From Campylobacterota bacterium (lineage in GTDB: Bacteria > Campylobacterota > Campylobacteria > Campylobacterales > SZUA-545): 7,130 nucleotides of DNA. Within the stretch, counting starts at the first letter, position 1. Each line of letters starts with the position of its first letter. Below the pieces are notes generated by a model that saw only the letters and a program-made list of their open reading frames with translations, had not been told where the DNA came from and did no database searches. The stretch lies in assembly GCA_003561815.1 (NCBI GenBank), contig PWVP01000120.1, forward strand, positions 1-7,130, read 5' to 3'. Positions 1-5,672 of this stretch are shown piece by piece. Made by a program: the position numbers and the translations under genes.

Positions 1-886
1 AGACCGGCAATTCGCCCACCTGCATCGTCTGGGGATCAAAGGGGGGCAAACCCCGCTCATCCAGCTTCAGACCCAGATTTTCCAGCCCCAGTCCCTCGAC
101 ATTTGGCACCCGCCCCGTGGCGAGCAAAATCCCCTCCACCATCAGCTCGCCGCCATCGTGGAGGATTTTTCGACCCCCCTGCTCCACTCTAAGCGCTTGA
201 GAGACGATCATCGAAAGCTCTTTGCCGATCTGCTCTCTAGCCGCCGTATTGACCGTCTCATCATCCAGACCCGCCAGGCGCTCCGATCGGCCCAGCAGCG
301 TCACTTTCACCCCCAAACGATTCAGCGCTTGAGCCAACTCCAGACCAATCACCCCACTGCCAATCACCGCTAGAGAATCCGGTAGATCGCTCTGCTCAAA
401 GATCGTATCGCTGGTATAGACCGGCACCTGCAACCCCTCGAACATCGGATCGACTACCGGACGCGAACCGGTGGCGATGACGAGACTTTTAAAGCGGATC
501 GTTTCATCGCCCACCTGAAGCAAATCAGGCGAGAGGATCCGCGCATGGGCCTTGAGGTAGTTTTCGCCGATGGGATCGACAGTGCTTTTCATCAGTCCGC
601 CCACAAAGCGATCGCGAAGAGCCCGCACCCGCTCAAAAACCGCCGGGCGATCGATACGCAGCTGATCGCCGCCTAAAATGCCATTGCTCTGCATGTGGTT
701 TCGGTGGTGAAACTGTTTGGCGATCTCGATAAGCGCTTTGGAGGGCATACACCCCACCCGGGCACAGGTGGTGCCGCCCGCGCCCGCTTCGATCAGCACC
801 ACGCTTTCGGATTTACGCCGCGCTTCGGCATAGGCGGTCAGCCCCGCCGTACCGGCACCGATAATAGCCACATCCACTTCACGCAT
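1..886 (-). CDS. Dihydrolipoamide dehydrogenase-family FAD disulfide oxidoreductase, C-terminus cut by window edge
   Basis: A flavoprotein that would pass electrons between NAD(P)H and a disulfide through FAD and a redox-active cysteine pair, in the cytoplasm. I read 295 codons; the family is usually about 460-480 aa, so the C-terminal dimerisation domain with the His-Glu pair lies beyond position 1. Visible motifs: FAD dinucleotide fold GAGTAG at residues 10-15, redox motif CARVGC with Cys41 and Cys46 followed by MPSK, ATGS at 138-141, second nucleotide fold GSGVIG at 176-181, and ATGR at 256-259. After the second fold the chain reads LLGRSER (Arg200) with no acidic residue, which hints at NADPH rather than NADH. 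Three ATGs lie in tandem at 892, 889 and 886. AAAGG at 897-893 gives good spacing only to the last, so I chose 886. The AEC gene stops 9 bases upstream, overlapping this ribosome site, so the pair is probably co-translated. The physiological substrate is unknown; lipoamide dehydrogenase is the family call, and a mercuric or glutathione reductase-like role is less likely. Confidence 0.85.
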   Translation of the reverse strand, partial: MREVDVAIIGAGTAGLTAYAEARRKSESVVLIEAGAGGTTCARVGCMPSKALIEIAKQFHHRNHMQSNGILGGDQLRIDRPAVFERVRALRDRFVGGLMKSTVDPIGENYLKAHARILSPDLLQVGDETIRFKSLVIATGSRPVVDPMFEGLQVPVYTSDTIFEQSDLPDSLAVIGSGVIGLELAQALNRLGVKVTLLGRSERLAGLDDETVNTAAREQIGKELSMIVSQALRVEQGGRKILHDGGELMVEGILLATGRVPNVEGLGLENLGLKLDERGLPPFDPQTMQVGELPV

Positions 887-895
887 CATCATCCT

Positions 896-1786
896 TTAGG
901 TCACTAAATAGTAAGCGATCGGGACAATCGCAAACGAGAGAATCATCCCAAAGCCCAATGCTGCCACAGCGAGGTTTTCATCGAGCTTTTTCTGGATCGC
1001 CAGCACGCAGGCGAGCACCATCGGCGGCATCGCCGCTTCGAGGATACTCACCTGCGCGGCCAGATCCCAGCCACCCCAGAAAAGGGCCAGCACCGCCACG
1101 CCGATGGGCAGCGCCACCATCTTGATCCCCAGCACGATCGACAGATTGCGCCCGTTTCCGTGCAGACTCGCTAGAGTAAACTTCATCCCCACCGCGAGCA
1201 AAATCACCGGCAAAAGCGCCGCGCCGATGAGATCGAGTGTATCGATGAGTGGCTGAGGAAGCGGCGTACCATTGAGCAGCAAACCCGCCACCAGCGCCCC
1301 AAAGGGCGGAAACGCCACAATCCGCCACAGCACCTGCCGGGCATTGACCGAAGCGCCACTTCCCCAGGCAGCCACGATGGTGCCATAGATCACCAGCATC
1401 GGCATGGTGGCGATCTGATCGAAAATCACCGCGTGGGCCAGCCCCGCTTCCCCCCAGTAGGCATTGATAAACGGAAAGCCTAAAAATGAGGTGTTACCCA
1501 AAGCACCCAGCAGCATAAAGGTTGCTGTCGTCCCCCGCGAAGTGCGAAACAGCTGCCCGGCCAAGAACCCCAGCAGGCCGCCCAGCGCCACCGAAAAGAG
1601 TGCGAGCACACTCACCCGCACCACCTCGGCCCCCAGCTCCAGCGCCCAAACGGTCTTAAACACAAAAGCCGGAAAGATCACAAAAATCACCGCCTCCACC
1701 AGCGGCACAGACAAATCACCCTTAAACCGGCGAAAAATCGCCCCGGCGGCAAACAGCAAGGCAACGGGAATCAGGGGGGTTAACAT
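896..1786 (-). CDS. AEC (auxin efflux carrier) family transporter
   Basis: An inner-membrane permease of 296 aa, close to the usual length for bacterial AEC proteins. The family exports or exchanges small organic anions such as malate or malonate, but the substrate cannot be read from sequence. Hydrophobic segments fall at about 1-18, 30-48, 57-78, 88-108, 114-140, 155-172, 183-202, 215-236, 240-264 and 272-294, giving ten helices as two five-helix halves. The broken crossover helices typical of the fold are marked by LGNTSFLGFP at 96-105 and AAMPP at 251-255. The start is ATG 1786, preceded by AAAGAG about 6 bases upstream. The gene begins 19 bases after the stop of a degraded DUF5615 toxin and ends just before the flavoprotein gene. 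No separate promoter stands out, so it probably depends on transcription coming through the upstream toxin-antitoxin segment. Confidence 0.9.
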   Translation of the reverse strand: MLTPLIPVALLFAAGAIFRRFKGDLSVPLVEAVIFVIFPAFVFKTVWALELGAEVVRVSVLALFSVALGGLLGFLAGQLFRTSRGTTATFMLLGALGNTSFLGFPFINAYWGEAGLAHAVIFDQIATMPMLVIYGTIVAAWGSGASVNARQVLWRIVAFPPFGALVAGLLLNGTPLPQPLIDTLDLIGAALLPVILLAVGMKFTLASLHGNGRNLSIVLGIKMVALPIGVAVLALFWGGWDLAAQVSILEAAMPPMVLACVLAIQKKLDENLAVAALGFGMILSFAIVPIAYYLVT

Positions 1787-1805
1787 CGTGACTCTTTAAT
1801 AATAT

Positions 1806-1949
1806 CTAGAAGATTTCGACGCAAGCTTTTTCGTCTTGGGTCTCCGCCTCAGCCAATCGGATAGCATTGGTCAGCAGCCGATCGAGAAAATTAGCCTGCA
1901 GGCTAGAGACGATCTTTTGAGGAAGGTTCTTATCAAGCAGTAGCTTCAA
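1806..1949 (-). pseudogene. Internally deleted DUF5615 (PIN-like, VapC45-type) toxin remnant, 47 codons
   Basis: The reading frame starts with TTG at 1949, overlapping the DUF433 stop in a TTGA junction, and runs without interruption to TAG at 1806. The N-terminus LKLLLDKNLPQKIVSSL is the characteristic opening of DUF5615 proteins (first beta strand with the LLD acidic residue and the following helix). The last ~26 residues, from FLDRLL to CVEIF, look like the family's C-terminal helix and terminal strand. Full members are about 105-120 aa. Here the middle, with the usual T/SKD-DF acidic motif needed for a PIN-type active site, is absent, and the two ends join in frame around residues 20-21. 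It should be catalytically dead. It follows its cognate DUF433 antitoxin, the normal order for this pair, and ends 19 bases before the AEC permease. Seen: the frame, the ends and the length. Inferred: that a deletion caused the shortness. It could still be translated as a small peptide. Confidence 0.72.
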
Positions 1950-2176
1950 GCCGCCTCCGACGAAACCGCCCGATGTTCCCGATCGGCTGCATAGGCCAGT
2001 GCCGCCAGAATATCCTGCCGCTCAAGCTCGGGAAAATCCTCCACAATCTCCTCAACACTCATCCCGGCGGCCAGATAACCCAGCACATCATAAACCGTAA
2101 TACGCAGACCGCGAATACAGGGTTTTCCACCGCGCTTGCCCGGCTCCATCGTAATGCGATCAGTATAATTATCCAT
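1946..2176 (-). CDS. DUF433 family antitoxin (VapB45-like)
   Basis: A 76-aa protein with the hallmark DUF433 segment GKPCIRGLRITVYDVL at about residues 17-32, followed by a short helical region (GMSVEEIVEDFPEL) that forms the small helix-turn-helix-like fold of the family. DUF433 proteins are the usual antitoxin partners of DUF5615 PIN-like RNases, and a DUF5615 remnant follows with a 4-base overlap. The start is ATG 2176, with GGGAG at 2187-2183 (6-base spacing). An extended -10 element sits just upstream at 2211-2203, so the gene probably has its own promoter within the intergenic gap after yjbQ. The antitoxin appears intact although its toxin does not. It may persist as a DNA-binding regulator, as protection against a homologous toxin elsewhere in the genome, or simply because the loss of the toxin is recent. 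Confidence 0.88.
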   Translation of the reverse strand: MDNYTDRITMEPGKRGGKPCIRGLRITVYDVLGYLAAGMSVEEIVEDFPELERQDILAALAYAADREHRAVSSEAA

Positions 2177-2202
2177 CCTAGGCTCCCGTTTTTGTTGGCT
2201 TG

Positions 2203-2211
2203 ATCATACCA
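2203..2211 (-). promoter_or_regulatory. Extended -10 promoter element for the DUF433 module
   Basis: Minus-strand TGGTATGAT: a TGn extension followed by TATGAT (5 of 6 to TATAAT). No good -35 box is seen 17 bases further up, which extended -10 promoters can tolerate. The predicted start near 2196 gives a leader of about 20 bases containing the GGGAG ribosome site. The element begins just past the yjbQ stop. Confidence 0.5.
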
Positions 2212-2214
2212 GAG

Positions 2215-2616
2215 CTATGCCGTAATCGCCACAAAAAGCTTGCGTGTGCGTGGGCCGTCGAACTCGCAGAAGTAGATCCCCTGCCATGTGCCCAGCCAGA
2301 GCTTGCCGCCTCGCACGATCACCTGTAGGCTCGGGCCGAAGAGGCTGGTTTTGATATGGCTGTCGCTGTTGCCCTCAGCGTGGCGAAAGCGCGGATCATC
2401 GGGCACGAGCCGATCCATAAAGCCGGTCATATCCCGCGCCACGTCCAGATCGGCGTTTTCGTTGATGGTCAGCGCAGCGGTGGTGTGGGGCACAAAAAGC
2501 GTCACCACACCACTCTCGACGCCTGCTTGCGCCACCAGCTCCTGAACCCGATCGGTGATGGCGATCATCTGCGATCGTGCGCCGGTCTGTAGGGTTATCT
2601 CATCGGTTTGGGTCAA
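2215..2616 (-). CDS. yjbQ: YjbQ / UPF0047 family protein (secondary thiamine-phosphate synthase family)
   Basis: A cytoplasmic protein of 133 aa with every signature of the YjbQ (COG0432) family. Measured from the TTG start these are PHTTA with His44, NEN at 52-54, RHAEGN with His79 and Glu81, His87, LGTWQ at 108-112 and DGPR at 120-123. The conserved His/Glu cluster is thought to bind metal or phosphate. Low thiamine-phosphate synthase activity has been reported for some members, but the true role is unsettled. A longer frame reaching ATG 2676 exists, but its first 20 residues (MRWARMSYDRSKRR...) do not belong to the family and lie over the MazF remnant. I prefer TTG 2616, preceded by GGAGG at 2630-2626 with 9-base spacing, which gives a normal family length. 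This start lies within the last 17 bases of the toxin remnant, so the remnant's 3' end carries the signals that start yjbQ. Confidence 0.88.
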   Translation of the reverse strand: MTQTDEITLQTGARSQMIAITDRVQELVAQAGVESGVVTLFVPHTTAALTINENADLDVARDMTGFMDRLVPDDPRFRHAEGNSDSHIKTSLFGPSLQVIVRGGKLWLGTWQGIYFCEFDGPRTRKLFVAITA

Positions 2617-2734
2617 TATCCAGCACCTCCAAAAGCGCCTTTTCGATCTGTCGTAGCTCATCCGTGCCCACCTCATTTTTGCGTTGCGGATTCAGATTGG
2701 CCAGCCAGATCGCGCCTTTTTTAAAGGCCGTCAC
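2600..2734 (-). pseudogene. Internally deleted MazF/PemK-type toxin remnant, 44 codons
   Basis: An uninterrupted frame from GTG 2734 to TGA at 2602-2600. The first ~23 residues, VTAFKKGAIWLANLNPQR then KNEVG, match the MazF/PemK opening (usually RGDIWLVNLNP...G). In the family this is followed directly by K-T/V-RP with the catalytic Arg. Here the chain jumps at once to TDELRQIEKALLEVLDI, which resembles the last helix of MazF proteins. Full MazF is about 110-115 aa, so some 65-70 residues, including the catalytic Arg and Thr/Ser, are absent and the toxin should be inactive. GAGGGA at 2747-2742 lies 7 bases before the GTG, and an in-frame stop directly precedes the GTG, which fixes the start. 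It overlaps the antitoxin-like gene by 14 bases upstream and yjbQ by 17 bases downstream. Gly-Ala-Ile-Trp replaces the usual Gly-Asp-Ile-Trp. The deletion is inferred from family knowledge; the frame and both ends are seen. Confidence 0.75.
2626..2630 (-). promoter_or_regulatory. Ribosome binding site deciding the yjbQ TTG start
   Basis: Minus-strand GGAGG, a near-perfect Shine-Dalgarno, lies 9 bases before TTG 2616 and inside the C-terminal codons of the broken MazF gene. It supports the 133-aa YjbQ over the 153-aa alternative and gives a reason for the toxin's 3' end to be conserved. Confidence 0.6.
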
Positions 2735-2930
2735 TCAAGGTTCCCTCTAGGGATCGGTACTCGCGGGCATCCGCTTTGGCCACTTTTTCAACGGCAGCCT
2801 TAAGGTTTTTGGGCGCTTTCTCCGGAGCACGATCGAGCAGTTCCACGCGACTTCTGGGCACCTGCTTTAAAAACCACAACACATGCTCCAGCGCCGCTCG
2901 ATCCTCCAGCTCAACAACCAGCGTTTGCAT
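2721..2930 (-). CDS. Small antitoxin-like protein upstream of the MazF remnant
   Basis: A 69-aa protein that I do not recognise by name. It opens with a beta-strand-like MQTLVVELEDRAALEHVL segment and continues with a charged, Lys/Ala-rich helical stretch (about residues 33-57), ending REYRSLEGTLSDGL. Small size, high charge and a 14-base overlap with a MazF-type frame make it the likely cognate antitoxin, with the C-terminal tail binding the toxin. The start is ATG 2930 with AAAAGG at 2942-2937 (6-base spacing). An upstream in-frame TTG at 2954 has no ribosome site and would add eight residues before the strand. An extended -10 at 2965-2957 sits at the end of the MetY-like gene, so it probably has its own promoter. 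The gene looks intact. It could alternatively be an orphan regulator of unknown type. Confidence 0.72.
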   Translation of the reverse strand: MQTLVVELEDRAALEHVLWFLKQVPRSRVELLDRAPEKAPKNLKAAVEKVAKADAREYRSLEGTLSDGL

Positions 2931-2956
2931 CGTCAACCTTTTGAAGTTTTGCAATC

Positions 2957-2965
2957 ATTGTACCA
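2957..2965 (-). promoter_or_regulatory. Extended -10 promoter element for the antitoxin/MazF-remnant module
   Basis: Minus-strand TGGTACAAT: a TGn extension plus TACAAT (5 of 6 to TATAAT), starting just after the stop of the MetY-like gene. No clear -35 box is seen. The predicted start near 2950 gives a leader of about 20 bases with an AAAAGG ribosome site. The element is nearly the same as the one before the DUF433 gene. Confidence 0.5.
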
Positions 2966-2971
2966 CAGCGC

Positions 2972-4192
2972 CTAGAGTGCGTCTAAAATATCAGCTTTCA
3001 GATCCTCCACATCCTCGATCCCCACCGAAAGGCGCAGCATCGTGGGGCGCACATCAAAAGCCAAGCGCTCTTCGGGGCTGTTTTCGGCGTAGATGGTGTG
3101 AAAGGGGGCGATGATGAGGCTTTTGTTGTCGTTGATATTGGTCGATCGGCGAATGAGTTTGAGGCGGTTCATAAAGGCGTAAGCCGCCTCTTTACTGGCC
3201 AGATCAAAGGTTAAAATCGCGCCGGGATGGCGAAACTGCTTCTGGCCGATGGCGTAAAACGGTGAGCTTTTCAGCCCCGGATAGTGTACCGCCTTCACCG
3301 GCTCCAAACCCCCCAGCCACTCGGCCAGCGCCAAAGCATTCTGGCAGCTTTTTTCGATCCGCAGCGCCATGGTCTCCAGACCCAGACTCTGCAGATAGGC
3401 GTTGTGCGGGCTAAGGGCCGGGCCGATATTACGGTAGATCTCTTTTTTGAGCTTGGTGATCAGCGCGTTGGGGCCGACCTTTTCGAAGTGGGGTCTAAGC
3501 ATATCCAGCCGCCCCCAGTCAAACAGGCCGTGATCAAGAATCAGTCCACCGATGCTCGTGCCGCCGCCGGAGATGTATTTGGTGGCCGAAATCACCTCCA
3601 CGGCCACCCCGTGCGCTTTGGCGTCGAAGAGATAGATCGGGGTCATGGTGGTGTCCGCCATCAGCACCGCCCCTTTTTCGCGGGCAAGTGCGCTCAAAGC
3701 CGCCACATCCACCACCTGCAGCTGCGGATTACTGATGGTCTCGAAGAAAATCACGCGGGTGTTTTCGTCACACGCCGCGCCCACCGCTTGCGCATCAAGC
3801 AGATCGACAAAACGCACTTCGATACCCAGGTTTTTTGCGGTTTTTTGAAAAAACGAAAGCGTATGGCCAAAAAGCCGATCGGTCGTGACGATATTTTCGC
3901 CGCTTCGTACCAGCGCGAAGATCGCCATCGTGATTGCCGCCATCCCGCTCGCGGTCGCCACCACGCCGTGTGCGCCGCTGAGCAGCTTGACCTTCTGCTC
4001 ATACTCCTCCACAGTCGGGTTGGAAGCACGGGTGTAGGTATGCCCCGGTGTGCGGCCCTGAAAATTCGCCTCGATCGCCTCGGCACTCTCAAACTCAAAG
4101 GCGGCATTGTCATACACCGCCATCCGCAGGGCGCCGAAGGGATCGGCTTTGGGTCTGGGCGCATGGAGCGCCTTAGTCGTGAAGCCTCGCAT
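2972..4192 (-). CDS. MetY-like O-acetylhomoserine sulfhydrylase (Cys/Met metabolism PLP enzyme)
   Basis: A 406-aa PLP enzyme of the cystathionine gamma-synthase fold, probably condensing an activated homoserine with sulfide to make homocysteine, the sulfur entry to methionine. Visible residues: YTR at 53-55 and SNPT at 57-60 (cofactor phosphate contacts from the partner subunit), SGMAA at 82-86, ADTTMTP at 179-185 with Asp180 for the pyridine nitrogen, the Schiff-base lysine Lys205 in SATKYISGG, and the substrate-carboxylate arginine in LRLSVGIEDVEDL (Arg387). It is slightly shorter than classical MetY (~425 aa) and resembles a subfamily opening MRGFTTKA-H. The ATG shares one base with the cysK stop (TAATG) and no strong ribosome site precedes it, so translation is probably coupled to cysK. 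Its neighbours CysK and the Rrf2 regulator support sulfide assimilation. Cystathionine gamma-synthase or gamma-lyase activity cannot be excluded from sequence. Confidence 0.87.
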   Translation of the reverse strand: MRGFTTKALHAPRPKADPFGALRMAVYDNAAFEFESAEAIEANFQGRTPGHTYTRASNPTVEEYEQKVKLLSGAHGVVATASGMAAITMAIFALVRSGENIVTTDRLFGHTLSFFQKTAKNLGIEVRFVDLLDAQAVGAACDENTRVIFFETISNPQLQVVDVAALSALAREKGAVLMADTTMTPIYLFDAKAHGVAVEVISATKYISGGGTSIGGLILDHGLFDWGRLDMLRPHFEKVGPNALITKLKKEIYRNIGPALSPHNAYLQSLGLETMALRIEKSCQNALALAEWLGGLEPVKAVHYPGLKSSPFYAIGQKQFRHPGAILTFDLASKEAAYAFMNRLKLIRRSTNINDNKSLIIAPFHTIYAENSPEERLAFDVRPTMLRLSVGIEDVEDLKADILDAL

Positions 4193-5112
4193 TAGTCAAA
4201 TAGCCCCATGCTGAGATAGCGCTCGCCGGTATCGCAGAGGATCGTGACGATCCGTTTGCCTCTGTTCTCAGGCCGGGCGGCGATTTGGCAGGCGGCGTGC
4301 ACATTGGCTCCGGCGGAGATGCCCACCAGTAGCCCCTCCTCTTTGGCCAGCCGTTTGGCCATGGTGATCGCCTCTTCGTTGCTCACCTGAATCACTTCGC
4401 CATAGAGATCGGTATTGAGCACCGCCGGGATAAATCCGGCTCCGATACCCTGGATTTTATGTGGACCGGGTTTGCCGCCGCTGAGCACCGCTGAGTCGGT
4501 CGGCTCGACGGCGATCACCTGTAGATTGGGGTTTTTGGCTTTGAGCACCTCGCCGATACCGGTTAGACTACCACCCGTACCCACAGCGGCCACAAAGATA
4601 TCCACCTGTCCATCACAATCGCGCCAGATCTCTTCGGCGGTGGTTTTTCGGTGGATTTCAGGATTGGCCGGGTTTTGAAACTGCTGCAGCAGCACCGCAT
4701 CGGGGTTCTCATCGGCGATCGCCATCGCCCGATCGACCGCCCCTTTCATCCCCAGTTCCGGCGCGGTCAGTTCCAGCTGTGCGCCCAGCGCTTTAAGCAC
4801 CCTTTGGCGCTCCAGACTCATGGAGCTGGGCATGGTAAGGATCAGATCGATGCCCAAACTCGCACAGACGCTCGCCAGCGCGATGCCGGTATTACCGCTG
4901 GTGGGCTCGACGATGAGGCTTTTGCCCGGCGTGACTTTGCCCTCGGCGATCGCGGTATGGATCATATTAAACCCGATGCGATCTTTAACCGAGTGGGTCG
5001 GATTCATAAACTCACATTTACCCAAAATCTCCACACCTGAAGGGATAACGCGGTTTAGACGCACGAGCGGTGTGTTGCCGATCAGCTCGGTCACATTGTT
5101 TGCAATCTTCAT
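4192..5112 (-). CDS. cysK: Cysteine synthase A (O-acetylserine sulfhydrylase)
   Basis: A 306-aa cytoplasmic PLP enzyme making cysteine from O-acetylserine and sulfide; full length for the family (~300-320). Numbered from ATG 5112, the Schiff-base lysine is Lys43 in HSVKDRIG, the substrate loop is TSGNTG at 71-76, the phosphate-binding loop is GTGGSLTG at 178-185, and GISAGA lies at 264-269. The C-terminus CDTGERYLSMGLFD corresponds to the usual SSGERYLST-LF end. The common NPAGSVKDR reads NPTHSVKDR here, a small departure seen in some CysK/CysM groups. A TTG at 5115 is also in frame but leaves no room for the ribosome site; AAGGG lies 5 bases before ATG 5112. The gene starts 12 bases after the Rrf2 stop and overlaps the MetY-like start by one base, so the three form one operon. 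In Bacillus and Staphylococcus, CysK also acts as corepressor of the Rrf2 protein CymR, which makes this gene order notable. Confidence 0.95.
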   Translation of the reverse strand: MKIANNVTELIGNTPLVRLNRVIPSGVEILGKCEFMNPTHSVKDRIGFNMIHTAIAEGKVTPGKSLIVEPTSGNTGIALASVCASLGIDLILTMPSSMSLERQRVLKALGAQLELTAPELGMKGAVDRAMAIADENPDAVLLQQFQNPANPEIHRKTTAEEIWRDCDGQVDIFVAAVGTGGSLTGIGEVLKAKNPNLQVIAVEPTDSAVLSGGKPGPHKIQGIGAGFIPAVLNTDLYGEVIQVSNEEAITMAKRLAKEEGLLVGISAGANVHAACQIAARPENRGKRIVTILCDTGERYLSMGLFD

Positions 5113-5124
5113 CAACGCCCTTTT

Positions 5125-5538
5125 TTATATGTGATACATCGCCGCAGAGTCCATCTGCTTGCTTCTCTCCACCAGCTCCTCTAAAGGAATAGCAAAGATC
5201 GCCTCGATCTGGCGGCTGGTATCCGCCCAGAAGTGATTGAGCGTCCGGCTAGCCGTCGCGTAGCGGTCATAACAGACCAGATCGCCCTCCAGAGCGCTAA
5301 GAATCTGAAAAACCGTCAGCTCTTTGGGATCTGATGAGAGTTTGTAGCCCCCTTTGGCCCCCCGGATGCTCTCTACAAACCCCGCCTTTTTTAGCTGCAC
5401 AAGCAGCTGTTCGAGGTAGTTTTGGGGGATATCGCCGTTTTTAGCGATATCTTTGATCTGAACCAGCCGATCGCGGTTTTGGCCCAGATAGAGCATCGCC
5501 GCCAGCCCGTAGGCTCCTTTTGAAGAGACGCATACCAT
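5125..5538 (-). CDS. Rrf2 family transcriptional regulator, CymR/IscR-like
   Basis: A 137-aa DNA-binding repressor or activator. The winged helix-turn-helix spans about residues 1-70: SSKGAYGLAAMLYL opens it, IPQNYLEQLLVQLKKAGFVESIRGAKGGY contains the recognition helix and wing, and the signature RGAKGGY is at 59-65. A dimerisation helix follows (VFQILSALEG). IscR-type members carry three cysteines after this helix to hold an iron-sulfur cluster; here only Cys89 is present in the region (Cys3 is near the start), so a classic cluster is unlikely. That, and the position directly ahead of cysK, favour a CymR-like sensor of cysteine status or O-acetylserine, possibly acting with CysK. The start is ATG 5538; AAAGGA is about 11 bases upstream, a rather long spacing. 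It is the first gene of the leftward operon, with a leader of about 120 bases, and is probably autoregulated through the palindrome at 5672-5685. Confidence 0.9.
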   Translation of the reverse strand: MVCVSSKGAYGLAAMLYLGQNRDRLVQIKDIAKNGDIPQNYLEQLLVQLKKAGFVESIRGAKGGYKLSSDPKELTVFQILSALEGDLVCYDRYATASRTLNHFWADTSRQIEAIFAIPLEELVERSKQMDSAAMYHI

Positions 5539-5643
5539 TGTAAACGGATTCCTTTACTGGACTTTATACTCTAGCCAATAGCTTGACTTTACAACCGCGC
5601 CCAGTATAGAGGAGCCGAGCTTACATATACCCTAGCTCACCAC

Positions 5644-5672
5644 TTGACAATCGACGACACCGTTACTATACT
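5644..5672 (+). promoter_or_regulatory. Sigma-70-type promoter for the thiF-mnmA operon
   Basis: On the plus strand a perfect -35 TTGACA (5644-5649) is followed after exactly 17 bases by TATACT (5667-5672, 5 of 6). The predicted start is near 5679, giving a leader of about 75 bases. The start falls within the palindrome at 5672-5685, so a bound repressor would block it. Confidence 0.75.

Noticed and set aside
158..373. A 71-codon plus-strand frame opposite the flavoprotein gene
   Set aside because: Antisense to a clearly conserved disulfide reductase reading frame (GSGVIG and surrounding region), with low-complexity Arg/His composition.
1787..1945. Apparently gene-free stretch between the AEC permease and DUF433
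   Set aside because: It is not empty: the minus strand carries the 47-codon DUF5615 remnant, leaving only 19 non-coding bases.
2617..2676. N-terminal extension of YjbQ to ATG 2676
   Set aside because: The extra 20 residues are unlike the family, lie over the toxin remnant in another frame, and the start lacks a ribosome site, while GGAGG precedes TTG 2616.
2715..2729. Short inverted repeat GCCTTT/AAAGGC at the start of the MazF remnant, possible terminator or attenuator
   Set aside because: The stem is short and AT-rich, there is no following U-tract in the direction of transcription, and the bases are explained by the codons for Ala-Phe-Lys-Lys-Gly-Ala.
3284..4195. A 303-codon open frame on the plus strand opposite the MetY-like gene
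   Set aside because: It is exactly antisense to a well-conserved PLP enzyme, its translation is His/Arg/Gln-rich without any domain, and no ribosome site precedes it; it is a by-product of codon bias.
5583..5610. A second possible plus-strand promoter, TTGACT, 16-base spacer, TATAGA
   Set aside because: The -10 is only 4 of 6, the resulting leader would run through the much better promoter at 5644-5672, and nothing else supports it; kept only as a weak alternative.
5617..5638. GAGCT/AGCTC dyad in the rrf2 leader as a riboswitch or T-box stem
   Set aside because: A five-base stem with a 12-base AT-rich loop and no further nested helices or conserved motifs is too weak to support a structured regulatory RNA.
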